Source: Streptomyces typhae (GTDB taxonomy: Bacteria > Actinomycetota > Actinomycetes > Streptomycetales > Streptomycetaceae). From it: a stretch of 64,000 bases of DNA. Positions 47,449 through 56,954 of this stretch are shown here, piece by piece (the stretch's first letter is position 1; every line of letters begins with the position of its first letter). The stretch is from contig NZ_WPNZ01000012.1 in NCBI RefSeq assembly GCF_009755605.1, positions 124,001 to 188,000 on the forward strand, read 5' to 3'. The notes beneath the pieces are model-generated. The model had not been told where the DNA came from, made no database searches, and saw only the letters and a program-made list of their open reading frames with translations. The position numbers and the translations under genes are program-made.

Positions 47449-48135
47449 TCAGTGGGCGCACGCCCAGGCGGCACCCGCGGTGGCCGACTCGGCCTGGGTG
47501 CGCAGGGCACGTACCGCCTCGGCGGGGTCGTCCGCGCCGTACACGGCGGAGCCCGCGACGAAGACGTCGGCACCGGCCTCGGCGCAGCGCTCGATGGTGC
47601 CGGCCGAGACCCCGCCGTCGACCTGGAGCCACAGGTCGAGGCCGTGCTTGCTGATGAGCTCGCGGGTACGGCGGATCTTGGGCAGCATGATGTCGAGGAA
47701 GGCCTGGCCGCCGAAGCCTGGCTCGACGGTCATGATCAGGATCATGTCGAGCTCCGGCAGCAGGTCCTCGTACGGCTCGACGGGCGTCGCCGGCTTCAGG
47801 GCCATGGAGGCACGGGCGCCCTTCGCGCGGATCTCGCGGGCGAGCCGCACCGGCGCCGCGGCGGCCTCGGCGTGGAACGTGACCGACCCGGCGCCCGCTT
47901 CGACGTACTGCGGCGCCCAGCGATCGGGGTCCTCCATCATCAGGTGGCAGTCCAGAGGCGTGTCCGTCGCCCGTGCCAGGGACTCTACGACCGGCACCCC
48001 CAGGGTCAGATTCGGGACGAAGTGGTTGTCCATGACATCGACATGGAGCCAATCCGCGCCCTGAACGGCCCGCGCCTCATCGGCGAGGCGGGCGAAGTCG
48101 GCGGAGAGGATGCTGGGGTTGATCTGCGCGGCCAT
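47449..48135 (-). CDS. rpe: Ribulose-phosphate 3-epimerase
   Basis: This 228-aa TIM-barrel enzyme interconverts ribulose 5-phosphate and xylulose 5-phosphate in the pentose phosphate pathway. Family motifs are INPSILSADFARLADEARAV, the metal/catalytic HVDVMDNHFVPNLTLG, DCHLMMEDPDRW, TVEPGFGGQAFLDIMLPKI and VDGGVSAGT. ATG 48135 gives the normal N-terminus. A hairpin CAGCCC/GGGCTG at 47370-47385 follows between it and the SorC gene. Confidence 0.95.
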   Translation of the reverse strand: MAAQINPSILSADFARLADEARAVQGADWLHVDVMDNHFVPNLTLGVPVVESLARATDTPLDCHLMMEDPDRWAPQYVEAGAGSVTFHAEAAAAPVRLAREIRAKGARASMALKPATPVEPYEDLLPELDMILIMTVEPGFGGQAFLDIMLPKIRRTRELISKHGLDLWLQVDGGVSAGTIERCAEAGADVFVAGSAVYGADDPAEAVRALRTQAESATAGAAWACAH

Positions 48136-48290
48136 GCCCCAAGCCTGCCATGCCCGGCAGCCGTTGCCCGCCCCGGACCCCGGGGGCCCTCACAGGGGCG
48201 CGCGGGGTGCGCGAGCGACCTCCCCCGGCCCCGCTCCCCCGTGCCATGCTGTCGGTCCACCGGCAGCTCGTGGGGCGGCAGGGGAGAGCC

Positions 48291-50498
48291 ATGTCTGAGA
48301 CTCGGTCACGGACCAGGTCGGACGAGAAGCGGCAGACCCGGCAGGGCGTGGCCCGGCTGGTCTGCGGACCCCGCACCAAGTGGCTGGTGCTCGCGCTGTG
48401 GCTGATAGTCCTGGTGCTCGCCGCGCCCCTCGCCCAGAAGCTCGGCGACGTGCAGGACAACACCACCTCGTCCTGGGTGCCGCGCTCCGCCGAGTCCACG
48501 CAGGTCCTCGACACCTCCGACGGGTTCAGGCCCGAGACGCTGCCCATGGTCGTCGTGTACGCCCGCGAGAACGGCCCGCTGACCGGCGCCGACCGGGCCC
48601 GGATCGCGGACGGTGTCAGCGAGATCAAGCAGCTCCGCTCGCACTGGATCCGCGGCGACGAGACCCGCGGCCCCGTCTTCGACCGGACCGGCGGCGCGGC
48701 GGGCCAGGCGCAGGCGGCGCAGGTGTACGTGCCGCTCACCATGAACAACGACACCTGGAACGACCTGCCGGACGCGGTCGAGGACGTCGAGGAGCAGGTG
48801 GAGGACGGCGGCCGGAGCACGGACGGCCTGGACGTGTACGTCACGGGGCCGGCGGGCGTCTCGGCCGACTTCGCCGAGGCCTTCGCCGACATCGACTCGA
48901 CGCTGCTGCTCGCGGCGGGCGCGGTCGTCGTGGTGGCCCTCCTGATCACCTACCGCAGCCCGGTCCTCCTGTTCGTGCCGCTGATCGCGGCCTTCGTGTC
49001 GCTGTACGGGGCCCAGGCGCTGATCTATCTCCTCGCCGAGCACGCGGGCCTGACCGTCAACGGCCAGAGCGCGGGCATCCTCACCGTCCTCGTCTTCGGC
49101 GCGGGCACGGACTACGCGCTGCTCCTCGTCGCCCGGTACCGCGAGGAGCTGCGCAGGCACGAGGACCGGCACGAGGCGATGGCCCTCGCCCTGCACCGCG
49201 CGGGCCCCGCCGTGCTCGCGTCGGGCGCGACCGTCGTCCTGAGCATGCTGGTGCTGCTCGCCGCCGAGATGAACTCCACGCGCGGGCTCGGCCCGGTGGC
49301 GGCGATCGGGGTCGCGGTGGGGCTCATCGCCATGCTGTCGCTGTTCCCGGCTCTCCTGGTGATCTGCGGCCGCTGGCTGTTCTGGCCGGTGATCCCGCAC
49401 GTCGGCTCGTCCGACCCCGCCGAGCACGGCGTGTGGGCGCGGATGGGCCGCCGGATCGCCGGGCGCCCCCGGGTGACCTGGGTCGCCACCTCACTGGCGC
49501 TCGCGGTGCTCGCCCTCGGCCTGATCCAGCTGCGGGCGGCGGGGGTCAGCAACGACGACGCCTTCATCGACAAGCCCGACTCGGTCACGGGTCAGGAGGT
49601 CAAAGCCGAGTACTTCCCGGCGGGCAGCGGCGACCCGCTGGTCGTCGTGGCGGACGAGGCGAAGGCCGCCGACATCCGCCGGGTGGTGGCGGGCACCGGC
49701 GGCGTCGAGCGCGGCAGCGTCGGCACACCGCCCGGCACCAAGGCCGCACACGAGGGCCAGGTGCTGTTCGAGGCCACTCTCACCGACCCGTCCGACAGCC
49801 AGGCGGCGAAGGACACCGTGGAGCGGGTACGGGACGCCGTGCACGCGGTGCCGGACGCGGACGCCCAGGTGGGCGGCGGCACGGCCACGCTCCTCGACAT
49901 GGACGAGGCCACCGTCCACGACGACAAGCTGATCATTCCGCTGGTCCTGCTGGTCGTCCTGCTGATCCTCGGCGTCCTGCTGCGTGCCGTCGTGGCCCCG
50001 CTGCTCCTGATCGGCACGGTCATCGTGTCGTTCTCGGCGGCCCTCGGCATCAGCGCGCTCGTCTTCCGGCACCTCTTCGACTTCCCCGGCGAGTCCACGG
50101 ACTTCCCGCTGTTCGTGTTCGTGTTCCTCGTGGCGCTCGGCATCGACTACAACATCTTCCTGACGACCCGCATCCGCGAGGAGGCGGCCCGCCAGGGCAC
50201 CCGTCAGGGCGTGCTCACCGGCCTCGCCGCCACCGGGGCGGTCATCACGTCGGCGGGCCTGGTACTCGCGGGCACCTTCGCCGTCCTCGCCACGATCCCC
50301 ATGGTCGGCTTCGTGGAAATAGGCTTCGCGGTCGCCCTCGGGGTCCTCCTGGACACCTTCATCGTCCGCTCGATCCTGGTGACGTCACTGTTCCTGGACG
50401 TGGGCCCAAAGGTGTGGTGGCCGAACAGCTTGGCACACGAGAACCAACCTCCCGCCACTCCCGGCCCACCCGGCCCATCAAGCCCGTCCGACGTTTGA
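48291..50498 (+). CDS. MMPL/RND-family membrane transporter
   Basis: This 735-aa protein has the MMPL layout: one N-terminal helix (WLVLALWLIVLVLAAPLAQK), an external domain (~60-190), five helices including TVLVFGAGTDYALLLVARYR, a second external domain and a second helix bundle with FVFLVALGIDYNIFLTTRIR. The paired GTDYALLL and GIDYNIFL motifs carry the proton-relay Asp/Tyr. Such proteins export lipids or small hydrophobic compounds; the substrate is unknown. ATG 48291 follows GGGGAGAG. Confidence 0.92.
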   Translation: MSETRSRTRSDEKRQTRQGVARLVCGPRTKWLVLALWLIVLVLAAPLAQKLGDVQDNTTSSWVPRSAESTQVLDTSDGFRPETLPMVVVYARENGPLTGADRARIADGVSEIKQLRSHWIRGDETRGPVFDRTGGAAGQAQAAQVYVPLTMNNDTWNDLPDAVEDVEEQVEDGGRSTDGLDVYVTGPAGVSADFAEAFADIDSTLLLAAGAVVVVALLITYRSPVLLFVPLIAAFVSLYGAQALIYLLAEHAGLTVNGQSAGILTVLVFGAGTDYALLLVARYREELRRHEDRHEAMALALHRAGPAVLASGATVVLSMLVLLAAEMNSTRGLGPVAAIGVAVGLIAMLSLFPALLVICGRWLFWPVIPHVGSSDPAEHGVWARMGRRIAGRPRVTWVATSLALAVLALGLIQLRAAGVSNDDAFIDKPDSVTGQEVKAEYFPAGSGDPLVVVADEAKAADIRRVVAGTGGVERGSVGTPPGTKAAHEGQVLFEATLTDPSDSQAAKDTVERVRDAVHAVPDADAQVGGGTATLLDMDEATVHDDKLIIPLVLLVVLLILGVLLRAVVAPLLLIGTVIVSFSAALGISALVFRHLFDFPGESTDFPLFVFVFLVALGIDYNIFLTTRIREEAARQGTRQGVLTGLAATGAVITSAGLVLAGTFAVLATIPMVGFVEIGFAVALGVLLDTFIVRSILVTSLFLDVGPKVWWPNSLAHENQPPATPGPPGPSSPSDV

Positions 50499-50523
50499 GA
50501 ACAAACAGTTCCGCCCCACCCGC

Positions 50524-50723
50524 GGACTGAAGACCGACCGACGAGGAACGGCAGCGTTCCAGCCCATCCGACGTTTGGACTGAAGACCGACGAGGAGCGG
50601 CAGCGTTCCAGCCCGTCCGACGTTTGGACTGAAGACCGACGAGGAACGGCAGCGTTCCAGCCCATCCGACGTTTGGACTGAAGACCGACGAGGAGCGGCA
50701 GCGTTCCAGCCCGTCCGGCGTTT
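50524..50723. repeat. 49-bp tandem repeat, four units, with known Streptomyces repeat core
   Basis: Units start at 50524, 50577, 50626 and 50675 (first spacing 53, then 49, 49). Each has GGACTGAAGACCGACGAGG, a GGAACGGCAGCGTTCC-like palindrome and CAGCCCRTCCGACGTTT. The last unit runs into GTCCGGCGTTTGAGGACGAG, a common dispersed repeat in Streptomyces. The palindromes could form 3' hairpins for the convergent MMPL and rsmB genes. The rest of 50499-50815 holds no gene I can see; a GGGGC/GCCCC hairpin follows at about 50768. Confidence 0.9.
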
Positions 50724-50815
50724 GAGGACGAGGCGCGGAGCGCCGATGAGGGGCCCCGACGGGGCGAAGCCCCGAGCCCCACCCTGCCCGAGCCCCCCCC
50801 CGCACTGCCCAAGCC

Positions 50816-52369
50816 TCACCCAGTCCGCCGAATGACCGCCAGATACATCGCATCGGTGCCATGCAGATGCGGCCACAACTGCACATCCGGCCCGTCCCCG
50901 AGCGCCGGCACCCCCGGCAGCAACTCCCGCGCGTCGAGCAGCTCGGCGCCACCCCACTGCTTGAGGACGTCGTCCACGACGGCCCGCGTCTCCGCGAGGT
51001 GCGGCGAGCACGTGGCGTACCCGACGACCCCGCCGACCCGCACGGACTCCAACGCGGACCGCAACAGCGCACGTTGCAACGGAGCAAAGCCCTCCAGGTC
51101 CTCGGGCCGCCGCCGCCAGCGCGCCTCGGGGCGCCGCCGCAGGGCGCCGAGTCCCGTGCAGGGCACGTCCATCAGAACCCGGTCGAAGGTACCGGGAAGC
51201 CACGGCGGCCGGGTCCCGTCGGCGGCGATCACCTGATAGGGGCCGGGGTTTCCGGCCAGGGCCCGGCCCACGAGCCGGGCCCGGTGCGGCTGCTTCTCGG
51301 CGGCGAGGAGCACGGCCCCGCGCTCGGCGGCGAGCCCGGCGAGCAGCGCGGCCTTGCCGCCGGGGCCCGCGCAGCCGTCCAGCCACTTCTCGTCGCGCCC
51401 CTCGACCGGGGCGTTCGCGAGTGCGAGGGCGACCAGCTGGCTGCCCTCGTCCTGCACTCCGGCCCCGCCCTCGCGCACCAGCGGGACCGAGCCCGGTTCA
51501 CCGCCCTCGCTGAGCCGTACCGCGTACGGGGACCAGCGCCCCGGAAGCACCGACTCCGCGTCGAACGAATCGAGCAGTTCACCGGCGGTGGTCCGGCCGG
51601 GGCGCGCCACCAGCGTCACCTCGGGCCGCTCGTTGTCGGCTTCGAGCAGGTCCTCGATGCCCGCGCGGCCACCCCCGAGGGAGTCCCACAGCGCCGACAC
51701 CACCCACCGCGGATGCGAGTGGACGACGGCGAGGTGGTCCTCGGGGTCCTCGTCGTAGGGCGGTGCGACCTTCGCGAGCCAGCCGTCGAGGTCGTCCGCC
51801 GCCACCTTGCGCAGCACGGCGTTGACGAACTTGGCCCGCCCGTCGCCGACGACGACCCGCGCCAGCTCCACGGACGCGGACACGGCGGCGTGCGAGGGAA
51901 TCCGGGTGCCGAGCAGCTGGTGGACGCCGAGGTTCAGGACGTCGAGGACCGGCGGGTCGACCTCGCGCAGCGGCCGGTCGATGCAGGCGGCGACGATCGC
52001 GTCGTACGTCCCCTGGCGGCGCAGCGTCCCGTACACCAGCTCGGTGGCGAACGCCGCGTCCCGGGCGTCGAACTTGTCAGGCCCCTCTTTCTCGCGGGCC
52101 TTGCGCAGCAGCGGCGGCAGCACGAGGTTCGCGTACGCGTCCCGCTCGTCGACGGCCCGCAGCGCCTCGAAGGCGAGAAAGCGGACGGGGTCCTTCTGTG
52201 GTCGGCGGTAGGGCTTGTGGGGCCTGCCGGACCTGCCCTGAGTCCTCCCGGATCCGCCCTGGGGCCTTCCGGACCCGCCCTGGGATCCCGACGTGCCCTG
52301 GGATCGCGATGTGCCCTGGCCGCCGGACTTGCCCTGGGTACGGGGACGCCGGCTCGGCTGGTCGTTCAA
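50816..52369 (-). CDS. rsmB: 16S rRNA m5C methyltransferase (RsmB/Sun family)
   Basis: This 517-aa enzyme has an N-terminal NusB-like RNA-binding domain (PVRFLAFEALRAVDERDAYA) and a C-terminal SAM-dependent methyltransferase. The latter has the SAM loop LDGCAGPGGKAALLAGL, catalytic Cys in LMDVPCTGLGALRRR and the second Cys in GYATCSPHLAET. RsmB makes m5C967 in 16S rRNA in E. coli. An N-terminal Gly/Ser/Gln/Arg repeat (SGSQGGSGRPQGGSGRTQG) is an added tail. The start is probably TTG 52369 with GGAGCACC upstream; GTG 52399 is possible. Confidence 0.92.
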   Translation of the reverse strand: MNDQPSRRPRTQGKSGGQGTSRSQGTSGSQGGSGRPQGGSGRTQGRSGRPHKPYRRPQKDPVRFLAFEALRAVDERDAYANLVLPPLLRKAREKEGPDKFDARDAAFATELVYGTLRRQGTYDAIVAACIDRPLREVDPPVLDVLNLGVHQLLGTRIPSHAAVSASVELARVVVGDGRAKFVNAVLRKVAADDLDGWLAKVAPPYDEDPEDHLAVVHSHPRWVVSALWDSLGGGRAGIEDLLEADNERPEVTLVARPGRTTAGELLDSFDAESVLPGRWSPYAVRLSEGGEPGSVPLVREGGAGVQDEGSQLVALALANAPVEGRDEKWLDGCAGPGGKAALLAGLAAERGAVLLAAEKQPHRARLVGRALAGNPGPYQVIAADGTRPPWLPGTFDRVLMDVPCTGLGALRRRPEARWRRRPEDLEGFAPLQRALLRSALESVRVGGVVGYATCSPHLAETRAVVDDVLKQWGGAELLDARELLPGVPALGDGPDVQLWPHLHGTDAMYLAVIRRTG

Positions 52370-52473
52370 AGGTGCTCCGCTGCTGGTGGTGGGGCTGACC
52401 CTGTCAGCGTACGACGCCCGCGCGCGACCCCCCACCCGGCTCCCGCCCGCGTAGCCGAGCCCCCGGCCCGCGC

Positions 52474-53406
52474 CTACGCGCCGAGCCGCTCCCCGGAAGC
52501 GATCCGCACCCCGCGCGCCCAGTCCGCGGCGGCCATCGGCTTCTTGCCCTGCGCCTGCACCCAGAGCAGCTCCACCGCGTACGAGCCCGTGCCCACGTAC
52601 AGGTTCTTCTTGCCCGCGGCGATCTCACCGGGGGCGAGGTCGGTGCGGTCCGGCACGGGCACGGCCTGGATCAGCTTGAGGCGCTCGCCCCGGAACACCG
52701 TCCACGCGCCGGGCGCGGGCGTGCAGCCGCGCACGACCCGGTCGACCCGGAGACCGGGCGCCGACCAGTCGATGTGCGCGTCCTCCACGGTGATCTTCGG
52801 CGCGACGCTGACGCCGTCGGCGGGCTGCGGCACGGCGGACAGCGAGCCGTCCTCGATCCCGTCCATCGTGGCGGCGAGCAGCCCGGCACCCGCGAACGCG
52901 AGACGGGTCAGGAGGTCTCCGCTGGTGTCCGTGTGCCGGATCTCCTCGGTGACCGTGCCGTACACAGGACCGGAGTCCAGCCCCTCCTCGATGAGGAACG
53001 TGGACGCGCCGGTGATCTCGTCGCCCGCCATGATCGAGTGCTGTACGGGGGCGGCGCCGCGCCACGCGGGCAGCAGCGAGAAGTGCAGGTTGACCCAGCC
53101 TCGGGCCGGGATGTCCAGGGCCGACTTCGGCAGCAGCGCGCCGTAGGCCACCACCGGGCAGCAGTCCGGGGCGATCTCCCGCAGCCGGGCCTGGAACTCC
53201 TCGTCCCGCGGCTTCGCGGGCTTGAGCACCTCGATCCCGGCCTCCTCCGCGCGCTCGGCCACCGGGCTCGCGACCAGCCTGCGGCCGCGGCCCGCGGGCG
53301 CGTCAGGGCGGGTGACGACGGCTGCCACCTCGTGCCTGCCGGAGGCGATCAGGGCGTCCAGGGCGGGTACGGCGACCTCGGGGGTGCCGGCGAAGACCAG
53401 CTTCAC
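52474..53406 (-). CDS. fmt: Methionyl-tRNA formyltransferase
   Basis: This 310-aa enzyme formylates initiator Met-tRNA using 10-formyl-THF. It has MKLVFAGTPEVAVPALDALI, the catalytic WVNLHFSLLPAWRGAAPVQH (Asn, His) and the following Asp in EEGLDSGPVYG. The C-terminal tRNA-binding domain is present. GTG 53406 is the start. It lies upstream of rsmB in the same direction, 104 nt apart. Confidence 0.96.
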   Translation of the reverse strand: MKLVFAGTPEVAVPALDALIASGRHEVAAVVTRPDAPAGRGRRLVASPVAERAEEAGIEVLKPAKPRDEEFQARLREIAPDCCPVVAYGALLPKSALDIPARGWVNLHFSLLPAWRGAAPVQHSIMAGDEITGASTFLIEEGLDSGPVYGTVTEEIRHTDTSGDLLTRLAFAGAGLLAATMDGIEDGSLSAVPQPADGVSVAPKITVEDAHIDWSAPGLRVDRVVRGCTPAPGAWTVFRGERLKLIQAVPVPDRTDLAPGEIAAGKKNLYVGTGSYAVELLWVQAQGKKPMAAADWARGVRIASGERLGA

Positions 53407-53869
53407 TGGGTGATACCTCGGTTCTCTGGTTTCTCTGGGAGTCGGCGACGCACCAGTCTATGGGCCCTGCCCAGAGGATTGCCGGGGGCGTACGGAGAGG
53501 CGTGCGCCCTGTGCATATGCGCATACGCCCCGGGACCGTGACCCCTCACGGCGTGACGCGTTGGTCAAGAAAGAGTTGACCACGACGGGCCGCGCACGCG
53601 GCCCGCTCCTCATTGCACACAACCGCGCACACCACCGCACGACCACCGCCCACCCGCTGTCCCGCCCCGATTCGCCCCGCCCCTCGCCCCCTTCGCCCGC
53701 ACCTCACGCCAGCCGCACGGCTCCCCCACATTCCGCACTTCACTCCTCCCCGCCCACCTTCTCTCGCTTTTCCTCCACATTTACACCCAAATACCTGAAT
53801 ACCCGAACACCCGAATTCAGATCCCGACCCCGACCCCGACCCCCCAACGCCGGTTCGAGAGGCTTGTTC
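53407..53869. other. 463-bp intergenic region with low-complexity DNA
   Basis: This is the divergent region between fmt and the small HTH gene. It is C-rich with CCCGAC and ACCCGAA short repeats (about 53795-53845) and contains no frame with convincing coding character. Promoters for both genes are expected here but I cannot place them firmly. Confidence 0.5.
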
Positions 53870-54412
53870 ATGGCCGACCACGCAACCCACGACGCCCAGG
53901 CTCGGGCCAGCCTGCATCTGCTGGTGCGGGACATCGAGCGGGTCCGCCGACAGGTGGACGCACTGCGCACCCTCACCGCCCAGCTCGGCAACGTGTACCG
54001 CCCGCGCCGCTCCAGCCCCTCCGCGGGCTTCGTCGTGTACGGACGCGCCCCCGCCCCGACCGTCCGCCTCGCCCAGGAACTCCGGGACAGCGTCGAGACG
54101 CTGGTGACCGCGGCAGTCGACTTCGACCGCTCACTCGGCTTCTCGTGGGACGCCGTGGGCTCCGCGCTCGGCGTCACCAAACAAGCCGTCCACCGCCGCT
54201 ACGGCGCACGCCGGGCCGCCACCCCGGCCACCCCCGAACCCGAGCACACCGCCGAACCGACCCCCGCCCCGACCACCCGCACGGTCCCCGTGGGCACACC
54301 GCTGCCGTCCGTCCCCGCGGCCCGCACCATGCCGACCCAGCCGACAGCGGGCAGCCCCGGCCTCCGCGACGACCTGCGGCCCGGGGCCTTCCCCGGCCCC
54401 CGCAACGGCTGA
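53870..54412 (+). CDS. Small HTH-containing protein
   Basis: This 180-aa protein starts at ATG 53870 with GAGAGG upstream. It has an N-terminal helical region (LVRDIERVRRQVDALRTLTA) and, at ~88-108, a sigma-region-4-like helix-turn-helix, FSWDAVGSALGVTKQAVHRR. The last ~70 residues are Pro/Thr-rich and disordered. It is typical of small Streptomyces DNA-binding proteins of unknown target. A strong terminator follows. Confidence 0.75.
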   Translation: MADHATHDAQARASLHLLVRDIERVRRQVDALRTLTAQLGNVYRPRRSSPSAGFVVYGRAPAPTVRLAQELRDSVETLVTAAVDFDRSLGFSWDAVGSALGVTKQAVHRRYGARRAATPATPEPEHTAEPTPAPTTRTVPVGTPLPSVPAARTMPTQPTAGSPGLRDDLRPGAFPGPRNG

Positions 54413-54440
54413 CCCCCGGCGGCCCGCACCGCCGCCACCG

Positions 54441-54472
54441 CCCCCTGCCCTTTGTCGACAAAGGGCAGGGGG
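54441..54472. terminator. Bidirectional hairpin between convergent genes
   Basis: A perfect 14-bp stem (CCCCCTGCCCTTTG with its complement) carries a TCGA loop between the small HTH gene and priA. Confidence 0.85.
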
Positions 54473-54619
54473 CAGCCGTATGCCCGCGCCCCGAACCCCT
54501 TCAGGGGTGGGCCCCTGCCAGGTGAAGGAGGCCGAGATCCGGGAGCCGCCCGCCGACGGCAAGGGACGTCAGGGACCTCAGCCGGACGCCAACAGGCCGT
54601 CAGCCGATACCAGCTGTCG

Positions 54620-56773
54620 TCAGCCGATATCAGCCGGATCGATCCGCACCCGGACCACCGCCTGCTGCCCCGCCCCCCGCGCCATCCGCGCGGCCTGCGC
54701 CGTCTTCAGGGCGCGGGCCAGGGCCGCGCCACTGCCCGGCGGCACCCGCACCAGAGCCCGCTCGGCGTGCTCGCCCCCGGGCGGCGCGTCCCCGGGTCTG
54801 CGGGGCCTGCCCGGCTCGGTGACGGCGGTCGGGACCGGGCCGAGGATCTCGGCGTCCGGGGGCAGTTCGACACCGCGCAGGAACTCCGTCAGGGCGTCCC
54901 GGGGCCCGGTCACCGCGGCCATCCGGGAGACCGGCGGGAACCCAAGCTCCGCCCGCTCGGCGAGTTCCCGGACCGCGTGCCCCACCGGATCCCACCGTAC
55001 GAGGGCCTGGACGGGCCGCAGCGTCGGCTCGGCGACGACCACGACCGTGCCGCCCGCGCCCTGGTCCCGCACCAGCGCGGCAGCGCCGATCCAGCGCCGC
55101 AGCGCGTCCTCGCCCGCGCGCAGATCGGGGCGGCCGAGCATCGCCCAGCCGTCGAGCAGCAGCGCCGCCGCGTACCCGCCCTCGGCCACCGGCTCCGCGC
55201 CGGGCGTGCTCACCACCAGGGCGGGCGCGGCACCCACCGTGTCGAGGACCTGCTCACGCCCGGACGTGCGCACCGGCACCGCGGGAAAGGCCCGGCCCAG
55301 CTCCTCGGCGGTGCGCCGGGCCCCCACGACCTGGGCGCGCAGCCGGAAGCCGCCGCACTCCTGGCAGTGCCAGGACGCCTCGCCCCGCCCGCACCAGGCG
55401 CAGCTCAGCCCGCCGTCGTCGCGGGCTTCCAGCGGCCCGGCGCAGTGGCGGCACCGCGCGGGCTCCCGGCAGCGCTCGCAGGCGAGCCGCGGTACGTACC
55501 CCCGCCGGGGCACCTGCACCAGGACGGGACCGTGCTTGAGGCCCTCGCGGGCGGCCTGCCAGGCGAGCGTGGGCAGCCGGGCCGCGCGCGCGGCACCGTC
55601 GCGCGCGAGATCGCCGTCGCCGACGGTCCGTACGAGCGGAGCGGCACCCCGCACCTGCTCGCGATCGGCGACCAAGGGGGCCGCCCACCCGCTCTCCACC
55701 AACTGGGCGGCCTCGACGGTGCAGCTCCAACTGCCCAGCAGGAAGGCGCACTTGTCGCGCGCGGCGCGCAGTTCGAGCACCTCGCGCACCTGCGGAAACG
55801 GAGCATTGTCGTCCGCATGGCTCGAGTCGCCGTCGTCCCAGACGACGACGAGGCCGAGGTCGCGCACCGGGGCGAACATGGCCGCGCGGGTGCCGACGAC
55901 CGCGTGCACGGCGCCGCGCCGCACGGCGAGCCACTCGCGGTAGCGCCGCTCCTGTCCGGCGTCGGCCGTGAGGAGGGCGTGCCGCCCCGCCCCGAGCCGC
56001 TCGCGCAGGGCGGCGTCCACACGCGCGGCCGGCCTCCCGGCGGGGACGACGACGAGGGCGCCGCGGCCCGAGGCGAGGGTGGCCTGCACGGCGAGGGCGA
56101 TCTCGTCGGCCCACTGCGGTCCGGGCAGCGCGGTCCAGACGGCGCGGGGGGCGCCGCCCGCGGCGAGGGACGCCACGAACTCCGCACCGCGTCGGTACCG
56201 CTGCCACGTGGCGGGGTCGGGGGCGGGCGGCGGCGGGGCGGGGTCGGGCGAGGGCCGGGACTCGGCGCGGGCGTGCCGGGGCGGGACGGCGAGTTGCAGC
56301 ACGTCGGCGAGGCTCCCGGCATACCGGTCGGCGACGGCACGGGCGAGACCGAGCAGCTCCTCGTCGAGGACGGGCTCGGGCGAGACGACCTGGGCGAGGG
56401 CGGCGAGCGGCCCGGCGTAGTCCGACTCGGCGCACCGCTCCACGATGAACCCGTCGATGAGCCCGCCGCCCTCGCGGCGTCCCCCGCGCACGTTCCGCGC
56501 CCCGGCCCCGAAGCGCACGCGCACCCGCACACCGGGCTGCGCGGCCTCGTCCAGCTCCTTCGGCACGGCGTAGTCGAAGTACCGGTCGAGATGCAGCACG
56601 CCCTTGTCGACGACGACCCGCGCCACCGGCAGCCCCTCGGCGAGCGCGGCCCCCCGCCACGTACGCGGCTTGGCCTTGGGCGTCCTGGCCTGCCGCACCG
56701 TCTCCCGAATGAGCGCAAGCTGCTCGGGCACGGCACCCTCCGCACCACCCGACCGACCGTTCTCGCTGCTCAC
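54620..56773 (-). CDS. priA: Primosomal protein N' (PriA), actinobacterial type
   Basis: This 717-aa protein is a replication-restart factor. The N-terminal 3'-DNA-binding domain (LHLDRYFDYAVPKELDEAAQ) and eight-Cys zinc-binding insert (CERCREPARCRHC with SCAWCGRG and WHCQECGG) are intact. The ATPase motifs are degenerate: no GKT P-loop where AVWTALPGPQWADEIAL stands, and VVVWDDGDSSHADD replaces the DEAH box. This is known for actinobacterial PriA, which is thought to lack helicase activity. GTG 56773 follows AGGAA. A fragment after metK, it is preceded by the metK terminator. Confidence 0.93.
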   Translation of the reverse strand: MSSENGRSGGAEGAVPEQLALIRETVRQARTPKAKPRTWRGAALAEGLPVARVVVDKGVLHLDRYFDYAVPKELDEAAQPGVRVRVRFGAGARNVRGGRREGGGLIDGFIVERCAESDYAGPLAALAQVVSPEPVLDEELLGLARAVADRYAGSLADVLQLAVPPRHARAESRPSPDPAPPPPAPDPATWQRYRRGAEFVASLAAGGAPRAVWTALPGPQWADEIALAVQATLASGRGALVVVPAGRPAARVDAALRERLGAGRHALLTADAGQERRYREWLAVRRGAVHAVVGTRAAMFAPVRDLGLVVVWDDGDSSHADDNAPFPQVREVLELRAARDKCAFLLGSWSCTVEAAQLVESGWAAPLVADREQVRGAAPLVRTVGDGDLARDGAARAARLPTLAWQAAREGLKHGPVLVQVPRRGYVPRLACERCREPARCRHCAGPLEARDDGGLSCAWCGRGEASWHCQECGGFRLRAQVVGARRTAEELGRAFPAVPVRTSGREQVLDTVGAAPALVVSTPGAEPVAEGGYAAALLLDGWAMLGRPDLRAGEDALRRWIGAAALVRDQGAGGTVVVVAEPTLRPVQALVRWDPVGHAVRELAERAELGFPPVSRMAAVTGPRDALTEFLRGVELPPDAEILGPVPTAVTEPGRPRRPGDAPPGGEHAERALVRVPPGSGAALARALKTAQAARMARGAGQQAVVRVRIDPADIG

Positions 56774-56887
56774 AGCCAAATTCCTACCAGACGGCACTGA
56801 CACAGCCGACCGGGGCCGCCCCCGGCCCTTCGTCCGGTCGGCCAGGACACGCGTGAGCGTCCGACTCCCGCTCGGCGCCGGAAAAGG

Positions 56888-56931
56888 CCGAGGCCCGGCC
56901 CTCCCTCTGTCGAAGGAGTGCCGGGCCTCGG
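56888..56931 (-). terminator. Terminator after metK
   Basis: CCGAGGCCCGGC pairs with GCCGGGCCTCGG, with a partial inner stem. It begins 24 nt after the metK stop, between metK and priA. Confidence 0.8.
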
Positions 56932-56954
56932 ACCCTTGGCCGTGCGTGTCGCGC

